NCBI RefSeq assembly: GCF_051020765.1
Contig: NC_134940.1
Coordinates: 15,761,712 to 15,825,711 of the forward strand
DNA length: 64,000 bases
Direction: 5' to 3'
Origin: Lasioglossum baleicum
Taxonomy: Eukaryota > Arthropoda > Insecta > Hymenoptera > Halictidae
The translations under genes and the position numbers were made by a program. The notes beneath the pieces are model-generated. The model made no database searches. It saw only the letters and a list, made by a program, of their open reading frames with translations, and was not told the DNA's origin. Positions 13,095 to 24,904 of the stretch are shown here, piece after piece (position 1 is the stretch's first letter; every line of letters starts with the position of its first letter).

Positions 13095-14511
13095 ATGAGG
13101 GCATTAATTCTTGTCGGTGGATATGGTACTAGATTAAGACCGCTCACATTAAGTCGGCCTAAGCCTTTAGTCGAGTTTGCTAATAAACCAATGCTATTGC
13201 ATCAAATAGAGGCTCTGGTATGTTCTAGTATTTCTCTGTTAATAAGTTTTTAAATATCTGTGGTATATTTGAAAAGTTAGAGTGACAATTAAATTACAGG
13301 TAGAATCAGGTGTAACCGAGGTGATATTAGCAGTGTCTTATCGTGCGGAAGAGATGGAAAGAGATTTAGGAGAGGAAGCAAAGAAATTAGGTGTACATTT
13401 AATCTTTTCGCATGAACCAGAACCTCTTGGTACTGCAGGACCGCTTGCGCTTGTACGCAATCTGTTAAGTTCGGGAAACGAACCATTTTTTGTTTTAAAC
13501 TCTGATATCATTTGTGATTTTCCGTTCAAGCAGTTGCTTGATTTTCACAAGAATCATGGTAAAGAAGGTACAATAGTTGTTACTAAAGTGGAGGAGCCAT
13601 CAAAGTATGGTGTTGTTGTATATGCGGACGATGGTAAAATAGAAAGCTTTGTGGAAAAACCACAAGAATTTATCTCGAATAAAATCAATGCAGGTGTTGT
13701 CTTTTTCTTTGATCAATTATGAAATTAGATGCTTAAGTAATGTTGTCGGAAGATATGTAACGATGTTTCTAAAATCATTTTTTAGGCATGTACATTTTTA
13801 ATCCGAGTGCCTTACAAAGAATAGAATTGAAGCCGACGAGTATAGAGAAGGAAGTTTTCCCATTAATGGCCAAAGACGGAGAATTGTACGCAATGGAATT
13901 AACAGGATTTTGGATGGATGTAGGGCAACCAAAAGATTTTCTTAAAGGTATATACTCGTAAGAAATCTTTAATTCGCGCTTAAACAATCGTCGCATCTAC
14001 TTTATTTATACATATACGTTTCGTTTACGCAGGAATGAGCATGTACCTGACATCTCTGAGGCAAAAATCTCCCGAGAAATTGTATACTGGTCCTGGTGTG
14101 GTAGGAAATGTTTTAGTAGACGAAACGGCAAAGATTGGCAAAGACTGTAGGATAGGACCCAATGTCGCCATTGGTCCCGGTGTTGTGTTATCCGATGGGT
14201 GCTGCATCAAACGCAGTACCATTCTCAAATCGGCTATAATAAAAGAACACGCGTGGCTAGACGGGTAAATTCTATTTTCTGAATCACATTCGTTCAGAGT
14301 AATATTTAATTGTATAACGAATGTATCGATGTATTGTTTTAGTTGCATCGTTGGTTGGAGAAGCGTCGTTGGCCGTTGGGTACGGATGGAAGGTACAACG
14401 GTTCTCGGTGAAGACGTAATCGTGAAAGACGAGTTATACATCAATGGAGGCCAAGTGCTGCCCCATAAGAACATTTCCAACTCTGTGCCGGAGCCTCAAA
14501 TAATCATGTGA
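13095..14511 (+). CDS. Gmppb: Mannose-1-phosphate guanylyltransferase beta (GDP-mannose pyrophosphorylase)
   Basis: Five exons: 13095-13217, 13300-13693, 13786-13947, 14033-14264, 14343-14511 (stop TGA), 359 aa. The enzyme makes GDP-mannose from mannose-1-phosphate and GTP in the cytosol, for N-glycans, GPI anchors and O-mannosylation. The N-terminal nucleotidyltransferase domain shows the signature GGYGTRLRPLT (residues 8-18), the substrate-binding SRPKPLVEF, LNSDI with its metal-binding Asp, and VEKP. The C-terminal left-handed beta-helix has hexapeptide repeats (IGKDCRIGPNVAIGPGVVL). The length matches the family (about 360). The start at 13095 gives the conserved MRALILVGGYG; an in-frame ATG at 13065 would add ten residues (MQQKKKKLGT). 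Its 3' end faces separase only 169 bp away. Confidence 0.96.
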
Positions 14512-14680
14512 CTAAAGACAATATTTTGAATTACAACCATGTTGATACCGAAAACCGATGTGAGAACTGAGACCAAATCGCGTATACTTCTTCGAGAAGA
14601 AAATTTTGTATCAGCTTTTTGACCTATGTAAATCAACATCCAATATTTATAGTAATTTGTAACGTTTTTACACTTACGAT
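14512..14680. other. Convergent 3' junction of Gmppb and separase
   Basis: Only 169 bp separate the two stop codons. I see no AATAAA in either direction inside this gap. The nearest plus-strand AATAAA is near 15059, in a separase intron. The nearest minus-strand AATAAA reads as TTTATT near 14002, in the last-but-one Gmppb intron. The mature 3' UTRs therefore probably overlap on opposite strands, unless variant signals are used. Confidence 0.5.
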
Positions 14681-17199
14681 TCAAATCAATTTGATCGGCA
14701 GTCCTCGTACTACTATCGCAGCCGCAGTCATATATTGAGAACAAACACTTTTCGATTTTGCTACCGCTCTCAACATCTCAGGTTCCATCGACAAGTTTTG
14801 CGAGCTTCCTCGTCGATTTTTTAAAAACTCTAATCGTGCGAAATTTTAATAGTAGTAAAATTAATCGAGAAATTCTTTAAAGATTGTACAAAATTTGCTA
14901 TACTCACTAAGGGTTCCCGCGCACCACGTATTGACGTCTACGTCGGCCCATGATCTGTTCGATGACGATGGTATCCAGTTGCTAATGAAATTTGTAGTCA
15001 TTTTATCGATGTCGGCATCAGTGATTTCCCACAACATACCGAGTACGCAAGGACTTTTAATAAAATATAAAATACATATGATTTTTTTAATACTTCGAGA
15101 TAGACACGATGATTTCAGTAACTTCTAGTTCATATTACCTGCTGGCTATTAAATACTGATTCGAGACACCGTATGGCGGGAAACGTCCTCCTACTGTAAG
15201 TAGTTTTACGCTACAACAACCGAACAATAGAACAATCGCTTTCACCCTTAGTCTTTCGATTTGCTCTCCAGGTAAGTACTGTATTCCGTTACCGTGACCA
15301 TTGTACATTAGTATGTCGTGATTAACTAAAGCATCTTCGAAAACTTCTACTTGTGGTTCAACGTTGTACCAGCTTTTCCAATTTGGCAACCAGTATTCAA
15401 TAAATAGTCTCATACGTTTTTCCATTTTAGACAAATTGCCTGATGGATTAACTATACACATACCCATGTCGTCTTTTATTTTAATTATTTTACAACCGTT
15501 TTCTATTGTGCTTTCATGTTCTTTGAAAAGAGCATACACGATATGCAATGATGGAAAACGAGTAACAGGGTGACATTTTATCATTTTCATAGATTCAAAG
15601 GGAATGTAATCCATGTGCTGAAAGATGATTCAGAAATATACGAATATTGGAAAATTTGTGATATACATGCAAACTTACTTCGTCAACAATTAAAATTAAT
15701 GTCTTCCTAACTGCATCCTTCAGTTCATTTATAGACGACAATTTTCCATAGATAGATAATATGATATTATGAGCGAGTTTATCGTGACCGGGAAGCACGT
15801 ATTTTACTGCACATGCTATTTCTTCTCTTGTTAGAAAACATCCAGTTAAGGCCACTTTTTTCAATAACCACTTGGATCGCTTCGATATGTCCTTACTACA
15901 AAATATAATTCTATTTAGTATCCCATCTATTAAAATGAAGTTTCGAATCAACGACCTTACTTACTGGTTTCCGTTGTCTAATATAAGTTTGTCTATCATT
16001 TGAACAATGTCTTCCACTACATTGTGTTTGTCTATAGGGTCTGCGACAAATAAGATTCTCCACTCTCGTAACCATTTGTATTCTAAGGCTTGTATAGCTG
16101 TCTTGCATACATGTATATATACTTGTGCATATACACAGAAATTATAAAATTTAACTATACGCAAATTACTGATGTTCTAAATACCTTCATTTTATTATTT
16201 TGCTGATCACGCATTTTCCAATATAACTCGTTGTTTGCATAAGTAGCCAAAAGCTCCGATTTGTTGCGAGCAAGTATTTTCTGAATTTCAGAACAAATGT
16301 CGTAAGAGGAATCTAATTTTGGTTTCGGCAGTGTTATGCACATAGGTTCTGTGTCTTTGGTTCCAGTTGGTAGTACGGTAATATGAATCTCTTGCTGCGT
16401 TACATTTGACATGGACTTGTTGCATTCGTTGATATCCATAGGCTGATATTGAGCGGTGATTTGGATCATGTACCATTCTGTATTCAAAATGAAAATATAT
16501 ATGCAATTAACATAAACAAGGATAATTGTATGAACTGAAGGTTGTCAAGTTATAATGCGGAGTCTCAGACTTTTAGAAATGCATCGTGAAATAACTACGA
16601 ATATAAAGTGATTTCAATCTTTTTTAGGAAATTGTACTTTGTAACTTTTCACACTCTAAGAGAACAGTGTGCCTTTGCAGACTCAATGTTATTTATCTCA
16701 TATATTTTACCTTTAGGTAGATCAAAGAGTTTCACTTTCAAATTGTCAATGTTATTCATATTACTCGTATTAAAATTAACACAGGAAGACTTTAGTCCAT
16801 AGACTTGCGGCGTATTCAGAATTGTCTCTCTCATATCTGTTTTTATGTATCTGTGTAATATTTGTTGACGAAGTATCACCGCATGTGATTCAATTAAATG
16901 GTTTATCGCTTCCAGTTCATTTCCTATCTGTGAAAAATTTGTAGAACCTCAATCGAATCATGCAATTAAGAATATCGCTCTCAGGATACAACAAACGATA
17001 CCTTTAAATAACAGATTGCTAACATTTTATTTAAATTTGTATATTCAACGCTTCCCACGCCGCATCTCGCGGCCTCCAGAAATCTTTCAATATTATTTTT
17101 CACATTTTCCAATGAACTGTCCTCGGTTAAGTTCGATGCTTCGTCACTCTTGTCATTATACGAACGACAATCACGAAGAATTTGACAGATTTCTTCCAT
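14681..17199 (-). CDS. Sse: Separase (clan CD cysteine protease, peptidase C50), short form
   Basis: Eight exons: 17199-17002, 16927-16711, 16477-16185, 16101-15965, 15895-15679, 15617-15139, 15053-14908, 14829-14681 (stop TGA), 611 aa. Separase cleaves the cohesin kleisin to release sister chromatids at anaphase. The catalytic dyad is visible: His in MYNGHGNGIQYLPG (about residue 462) and Cys in LLFGCCSVKL (about residue 488). Other family landmarks are PFESM, CIVNPSGNLS, CVLGMLWEITDADIDKMT and the terminal AAAIVVRGLPIKLI. Vertebrate separases exceed 2000 aa with a long helical N-terminus; here, as in Drosophila Sse (about 630 aa), it is absent. The ATG at 17199 has an in-frame TAA about 40 nt upstream, but a possible acceptor just before the ATG leaves a further 5' exon open. 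Confidence 0.93.
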
Positions 17200-18406
17200 G
17201 TTACTGGTTACTCTACAATCTCTTACTTCTTACTTGTACATTACGTGTTTTAATTGTCTATTTCTATCTTGCAATGAGAACTGTTAGAATCAAATGATTC
17301 GAATTCATTCGAATTCAAACGGACTTGCACGGACTTGTTAGCATAAGAATGGGTACCAACTGGTACCAACCTATTTAAAGCTTAGATTTCTGAACGAGTT
17401 TCTAATGGATTTCAATTAGGAAATAACCTTTTCGTAAAACAAACAAGAATCATAAAAAAGAGCTAGAAAAAATATTTAATTGAATCATATCGTAATCTCA
17501 AAAGCATCAAATATAATATAACTTTTATCTACGTACAATGTACAATTAGAAATCGTTAAAAATCGTTATGTTAGGTTAGGTTTACTAGTTCTCCTGGATA
17601 CAGTAATCAGGTTGGTATTCGTGAGAGGCTTGGATAACCACTTCATGGGATAACCACTGGATAACCACCATTATCACTGATTATCACTAACAAAAATAAC
17701 GAAGTAAATAAGAAAACAACAAGATAAGACGAATAAAAAAGATCGTCGTTTATTTATATGTGAAAGAAGTATGGTTGATTCACAATTAAATAAAAATACT
17801 TTTCAGTTCCACTTTTTTCCTTCAGATGGCGCTCGACGGTTTCGGTGCATATAAAACATTCTGGTCGCCGTTCTATCCCTACTAATTAGGTTCGCAAAGA
17901 TAGACCGCCTGAAATGGAAAGAAATCGGTCATTGCAAATGGTGGTCGGTTCACGAGGAGAACGTAAAATCGACGGGCATCGTCACTAGGGGACGAAAGTG
18001 CTTTCAAATACAAGGTAAAATAATAATCTTCGTTTTCCCGTATATTCAGAAATATTAATATTTTTATCACTTCACCACAATTCGCGTGACGAAGCGTGGC
18101 GCGATATGTTCTTGAAACATTGAAACATTGCTGCCCGTTAACTGTTTAACATGATGCGTGTTGAGCATTTTCTCTGTGTGAATTACGTTTTCCCGTAGTT
18201 CATTTTTCTCGTAAACCAAGTATAAAAATATTGTATCTTATGTTTATATGCACGCTACAGGGTGTGTAATAATATTTTGTAGTTCTGTTTGACGATGAAA
18301 AATCCGGTGAAATGATCTCATGTATGGTATTTATTACAGAATGGATGGACATTCCTCACATCAGTAGTTTTTCCTATTCATCCACTGAATAAAAACAAAG
18401 GGTACA
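17200..18406. promoter_or_regulatory. Shared head-to-head promoter interval, separase / SF3B3
   Basis: The two ATGs are 1.2 kb apart on opposite strands, so both promoters must fall here. The interval contains five short perfect or near-perfect tandem duplications with 10-11 bp units: 17297-17316, 17319-17338, 17352-17371, 17648-17669 (third copy at 17632-17642) and 17670-17689. No core promoter motif could be assigned. A CAGGGTGTG string at 18258 may be a transposon relic. Confidence 0.55.
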
Positions 18407-21400
18407 ATGTATCTTTATAACTTAACGCTGCAGCGTGCAACGGGTATTACCCATGCAGTGCATGGGAATTTCTCCGGTAGTAAAATGCAAGAGATTCTAG
18501 TTTCTCGTGGGAAATCTCTGGAGCTTTTAAGACCAGACCCGAATACTGGAAAAGTTCATACCCTGTTGACTGTAGAAGTATTTGGAATTATAAGGTCCTT
18601 AATGGCCTTTAGGCTGACTGGCGGAACCAAAGATTATATCGTAGTTGGTTCTGATTCAGGGCGTATTGTAATTTTGGAGTACATCCCTGCAAAAAATGTT
18701 TTCGAAAAAGTACATCAGGAAACATTTGGAAAAAGTGGTTGCAGACGTATTGTTCCTGGACAATACTTAGCTATAGATCCCAAAGGAAGAGCAGTAATGA
18801 TAGGTATTGTATTTATCGTCTTTTTCGCTTATAATACATTTTGGAGCTCCTAAATGTCTGCCTAGAGAAAAGATTCTATCATTGTACGTTCCTCTTGGGA
18901 TAATACAACTTTGTCCTGAAAAACTTTTTCATATAATAAATCAAGAAAGGAGGCATTTAGGTGTAATATACTTTCCACCATATGATTATTCTACTGATCC
19001 GTGTTTCAACTGAATAACATTGATTATACTATTCAGCATGATGGTGCAGTTTTAATCAGTTTCTCTCCAATTCTTATAATTATCGATAAGTACTAACTAT
19101 GTTGGTATTTGTTTCAGGTGCAATTGAAAAGCAAAAGCTTGTATATATCTTGAATAGAGATCCAGAGGCTAGATTAACAATTTCCTCGCCTTTGGAAGCT
19201 CATAAAAGTAATACGTTAGTTTATCATACGGTAGGTGTGGATGTAGGTTTTGAGAATCCTATGTTTGCCTGCCTAGAAATCGACTATGAGGTATTAATTT
19301 CAACATTATCGGAGCGACCATAGATAGCCGCGATTTATAATGTTCTCTCATAGAAACGATCCTATTTCTGTTTTATAGGAAGCAGATAGTGATCCCACGG
19401 GTGATGCTGCGGTAAAAACACAGCAAACATTGACCTTGTACGAGTTGGACCTTGGTTTGAACCATGTTGTTCGCAAGTATAGCGAACCTTTAGAGGAACA
19501 CGCGAATTTCCTCGTCTCCGTTCCTGGTGGAAACGATGGACCGAGCGGTGTCCTTATTTGTTCAGAGAATTACCTGACATACAAAAACTTGGGAGATCAA
19601 CACGATATTCGTTGTCCTATTCCTAGGCGGCGCAATGATCTAGATGACCCTGAGAGGGGCATGATATTTGTTTGTTCAGCCACTCATAAAACAAAGAGCA
19701 TGTTCTTTTTCTTGGCTCAAACCGAGCAAGGGGACATCTTTAAGATTACCCTTGAAACGGACGAAGACATGGTGACTGAAATCAAACTAAAATATTTCGA
19801 TACAGTACCTGTTGCGGCAAGCATGTGTGTTTTGAAAACAGGATTCTTATTCGTTGCATCAGAATTCGGAAACCAGTAAGTGCACAGTTACAAGAATCCT
19901 CACGTTGCAACTAGAGATCCTTATTTCACGTGTATACAAATAAACGTGGTATGTGAACCGTGCAGTAAAAATTTAAGGATCCGTGAATACGTTTTTCGAT
20001 CAAACGTGCCGAACGAATTCATATTCGCAGATCCGTGTACTATGGATCCTTAAATTCGTACTATACGATTCACGTACTGATGAGAGCTGACAAGAAGGTC
20101 CCTGGCAGGAATGCGGTGCCGTAGGCAAGAATGCGCACCCGATTGGTTGGCTTGGAGGAGGCGCGCATTCTATTGGCCGAAGCGGTCACACACACACACA
20201 CTACTACTGCTATGCAGAACAATAGATCCCTCTTGCCTCTGTGCTGCCCTGGGGACCTTTTTGTCAGGTCTACGCAGTACGTGTATTTTAGTACACGTTC
20301 AAAACCGCGATCTCTAGTTGCAACACGTTGGTTCGATTTGAACTTTGAAATAAATTAACTTTCTTTCCAGTTACCTCTATCAAATCGCACATCTAGGAGA
20401 CGACGACGACGAGCCAGAGTTCAGTTCTGCTATGCCTCTCGAAGAAGGTGATACCTTCTTCTTCGCACCAAGACCGCTTAGAAATTTGGTGTTGGTGGAC
20501 GAGATGGACAGCTTGTCGCCAATAATGGCGTGCCAGGTAAATGTGGTCCCTCTAACAGAATTTTAAATTGTTTCACGTAAACGAATTGTCCGTGCACCCT
20601 CAAGTAGAAAGCTGATATTTAAAGATCTTTTTTTCTGTGGAAAGGTGCAAGAGTAAAACATTCTTAGTCGCCTTCACTTTGTCATTGCAAACTGAAGTTG
20701 AACCTAAGAATGACAGATACACCATACAAACGAACCAGAGCAGACGTAAAACGTACGATTTGTATTTACAGAGTTAATGGCTTGTTGCAGGTGGCTGATT
20801 TGGCGAACGAAGATACTCCTCAATTGTACATAACGTGTGGTAGAGGGCCGCGCTCGACGCTGCGTGTATTGCGACATGGTTTGGAAGTTTCTGAAATGGC
20901 AGTCAGTGAACTGCCTGGTAATCCAAACGCTGTGTGGACTGTTAAAAGGAGAATCGATGGTTAGTTCGTAAACATCTTACCCAGTAGTTGTTTGCATGTT
21001 TTTATTACTATACGATTAATCAACAGTTTCGAACAAATGTTAAATTCTTTTTCTACATGAAGATACATGAAGATACTTGTTAATTCTAATAGCGCAGTCA
21101 CAGCCATTATATATTATATATATTAGAGTATATTATAGTTGGTCTGTTCCATTTCAAGTACACGTATACATCGGTCTCTTCTTTTTCTAATAATCGAATC
21201 GTACATTAGAAATTTCTGAGAAATGCTTGATATCGATCGCGATAGGAACTCTATAGTTATTTTGAATTACGATTACTTCTAAAGAGAAATAAATTAGTTT
21301 GTGTAAATGATATTGACGAATCTGGTGGCTTGATACACTCTTATCAAACACCAGTTCTCTCTTTCAGGCTACCAGCATGCTATTGGTTGAACTACAGAAC

Positions 21401-24400
21401 ACAGAGTGACTAAAAGGTAAGAACACTCGATTTTGCTGGGGGATAAAGAGCATTGATTTTGCACCGAAAGTCCGTCTACTCTTTGTGTATAGGATGACAG
21501 TGTGCGTGCGCTCGACTGCCACGAAGATAATCTCTATTTTATCTCTATTTCTCGTCTGTGTTTTATTTTACTTCGATATCTCAGAGTGAGCTTTATAATT
21601 TTGATTACAGAGGAGTATGATGCTTACATCATAGTGTCCTTCGTGAATGCAACTCTTGTACTTAGTATCGGAGAAACTGTCGAAGAAGTGACTGATTCTG
21701 GTTTTCTTGGTACAACACCCACGCTGAGCTGCTCCGCTTTGGGCGAGGACGCGTTGGTCCAGGTAAATTTAATTTGACACTTCTACACGTTTTATCTGCG
21801 TCGCTGCACTTAGGTATCTCCGGCACCTGGTCTACCACGTGACGGTCGCAAAAACTGGTGCTAAATTATAACGAGTTCGTCGCATCGTTGAATGTTTAGG
21901 TTCTATCTAAATAGTTCTGGTATTTAGAGCTCGACAGTTCGCTTTGCAATGAAAGAGAAATTATTTCTCGTGCAAATACGATAGTGATTCCATACTTTAT
22001 TTTAGGTATATCCAGATGGTATACGCCATATCCGCGCTGACAAGCGTGTCAACGAGTGGAAGGCGCCTGGCAAAAAGACCATAGTCAAATGCGCGGTGAA
22101 TCAGCGCCAAGTTGTCATCGCGTTGACCGGTGGAGAACTGGTGTACTTCGAAATGGATCCTGTATGTGAACTCTTCCATTATGCTTTTACTACATTTTCA
22201 CACTTTAGATTACGTTTACGTGTTGCATCGATTGTTCTCTCTGCGAAAACATGTTCTCAGAGATGTAAGAGATGCGCAAAATATATCACTTTTTCATCTC
22301 ACGCGTAGCTGACTCGTTACTGAGCCTCGAAATGGATGAGAAGTGAACATTTCATTTGCTATGTTCGAACCTTCGATTAACGCCGATCATTTCATACTTT
22401 CTAGACCGGACAATTGAACGAATACACGGAACGGAAGAAAATGCCGTCGGAAGTGATGTGCATGGCTCTCGGTAACGTAGCGATCGGAGAGCAAAGGTCA
22501 TGGTTTTTGGCCGTTGGTCTTCAGGACAACACAGTCAGGATCATTTCGTTGGATCCATCGGATTGTTTGGCACCCAGAAGCATGCAAGCCTTGCCTGCGG
22601 CTGCAGAAAGTTTATGTATCGTAGAAATGGGTGCGAAAGACGCTAACAGTTCCGAGGATTTGTCACCCCAGCAATCTAGCTTATACTTAAACATAGGTAA
22701 ACTAAACCTGCAAAGACGACCTACGTTGTATACCAGGGTTTAAATATCCCTTTCTTTAGATGTACAACTCTGCATGCAACTTTGTCTAGAGAGTGTCTTA
22801 TCTATTATTCAAAGTAAAGCAGTATATAATGTACGTCTGCATTCTCTTTAGGTTTGCAAAACGGTGTATTATTGAGAACAGTATTAGATCCCATTTCCGG
22901 TGATCTGGCGGACACGCGTACACGCTATCTAGGATCTCGGCCTGTGAAGCTATTTAGGATAAAAATGCAGGGGAACCAGGCTGTGCTCGCGATGAGCAGC
23001 AGATCGTGGTTAAGCTACTATTACCAGAACCGTTTCCACTTGACGCCGCTGTCTTACGAGAGCTTGGAGTTCGCGTCAGGTTTCAGTTCCGAGCAATGTC
23101 CCGAGGGGATTGTTGCGATCTCGACGAACACATTGCGAATCCTTGCCCTCGAAAAATTAGGCGCCGTGTTCAATCAGATCAGTTTCCCTCTGGAGTACAC
23201 GCCAAGGAAATTCGCCATCCACTCGGACTCCGCGCATTTGATAATCATCGAGACCGAGCACAACGCGTACACGGAGGAAACGAAGCAGCAAAGGAGATTA
23301 CAAATGGCAGAAGAGATGCAGGAGGCTGCAGGCGCGGAAGAGGCAGCGGTAGCGAGAGAACTTGCGGAGGCTTTCTTATCCGAAGAACCAAATGAAGCTA
23401 TATTTGGTGCGCCGAGAGCTGGCCCAGGTTTATGGGCATCCTTGATCAGAATAATAGCGCCCACGACGGGACAGACTTTCGAGATTCATAGGCTTGAGCA
23501 AAATTTGGCTGCCCTATGGTGAGAATTTGATATTCGTGTACCGTTCATGTTTTCGCAGCTGAGGGAAAGAATAAAGTGGTTCATTTATACATTTACATTG
23601 CAGCCTGAGTCTTGTGAAATTCGCTAACCAAGGCGATCAACTGTTTCTCATCGTCGGTGTCGCTAAAGAGTTCCAGTTGAATCCCAGAGTCAGCAGTGGA
23701 GGATTCCTGTATACTTACAAGTAAGTCTGGTGTTCGAGCACTTTCAAAACATCTTCGAATTTGGCATATCTATATGATGACAAAATTACACGATCACTGT
23801 ATCCTATGATGATATTCCTGCAGTACTGATAGCAAACTTAGATAACTAAGATCTTGTATGATTTTGAAAAGGGATGTATCGTTATAATATGGTTTTTGTC
23901 TAGGGTGAACCTCGAATGTACCAGCCTCGAATTGGTTCACAAAACTAACCTAGACGAGGTACCGTTGGCTATATGTCCTTACCAGGGACGCGTGCTAGTC
24001 GGCGTCGGCAGAATGTTGCGTCTGTACGATATGGGCAAGAAAAAGCTGTTACGCAAATGCGAGAACAAGCATATTCCGAATGCCGTTGTTTCTATCAATG
24101 CGATCGGCCAACGAATATATGTGAGCGATGTTCAAGAATCGGTTTACGCAGTGAGATACAAACGACAGGAGAATCAATTGATTGTCTTCGCGGACGATAC
24201 GCATCCGAGGTGGATCACGACGACATGCGTGCTAGATTACGACACCGTTGCCACTGCGGACAAATTTGGGAACATCGCTGTCGTGAGTATTCTCTTTCAA
24301 ATGCGCCCCAAACCAAAATGATTTTTCATCCTACTATCAGAAGAAATTTTTATCCGACTATATACCCTTTGTTATAAGTTGAACAACTCGATAAGTTGAT

Positions 24401-24904
24401 TTAATGTCTTCATAGATACGTTTGGCAAGCGGAATTAACGATGACGTCGACGAAGACCCTACTGGGAATAAAGCTTTGTGGGACAGAGGTCTGCTGAACG
24501 GTGCCAGTCAGAAAGCAGACACCGTCGCTTGCTTCCATGTCGGTGAAACGGTTATGTCTTTGCAAAAGGCCACTCTGATTCCCGGCGGATCGGAAAGCTT
24601 AGTGTACACGACGTTGAGTGGAACGGTTGGCGTTCTCGTACCGTTTACGAGCCACGAAGACCACGATTTCTTCCAGCATTTGGAGATGCACATGCGGTCT
24701 GAACATCCGCCCCTCTGCGGAAGGGATCATTTGTCCTTTAGGTCGTACTATTACCCTGTAAAAAACGTAATCGACGGAGATCTCTGCGAACAGTTCAACT
24801 CGATCGAACCGGCGAAACAAAAGAGTATATCTGGCGATCTTGAACGAACGCCGTCGGAAGTCTCGAAAAAACTCGAAGACATCCGTACGCGTTATGCATT
24901 TTAA
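18407..24904 (+). CDS. SF3B3: Splicing factor 3B subunit 3 (SF3b130 / SAP130)
   Basis: Twelve coding exons: 18407-18803, 19118-19290, 19379-19875, 20371-20536, 20791-20959, 21611-21762, 22006-22161, 22405-22696, 22852-23518, 23604-23720, 23904-24282, 24416-24904 (TAA), 1217 aa, the length I recall for the human protein. SF3B3 is the triple beta-propeller scaffold of SF3b in the U2 snRNP and supports branch-point recognition; it is a relative of DDB1 and CPSF160. Diagnostic stretches run the whole length: MYLYNLTLQRATG, DYIVVGSDSGRIVILEY, CSATHKTKSMFFFLAQTEQG, GGELVYFEMDP, SSRSWLSYYYQ, KLLRKCENKHI, LWDRGLLNGASQKA and the end KKLEDIRTRYAF. There are no frame breaks. The intron 19876-20370 carries a nested MITE. 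AATAAA hexamers near 25812 and 25902 are candidate poly(A) signals. Confidence 0.97.
19912..20316. repeat. hAT-like MITE with 8-bp target duplication, carrying an inner insertion
   Basis: The element lies in the SF3B3 intron. It is bounded by TAGAGATC on the left and GATCTCTA on the right, and by the same octamer GTTGCAAC at 19904-19911 and 20317-20324. An 8-bp duplication is the hAT signature. Internal motifs (GTGAACCGTGCAGTA, AAGGATCCGTG, the terminal AAAACCGCGATCTCTA) match the copies at 768-914 and 30800-30863. A second element (20078-20276) sits inside it; without that the length is about 200 bp. Confidence 0.8.
20078..20276. repeat. Inner 199-bp MITE nested in the hAT-like MITE
   Basis: It interrupts the outer element between two GTAC tetramers (20074-20077 and 20277-20280). 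The left end (TGATGAGAGCTGACAAGAAG) and the reverse complement of the right end (TGCGTAGACCTGACAAAAAG) are imperfect inverted repeats, continuing into GGTCCC on both sides. It includes a (CA)n run near 20188-20201. It has no coding capacity. The superfamily is not assigned. Confidence 0.65.
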
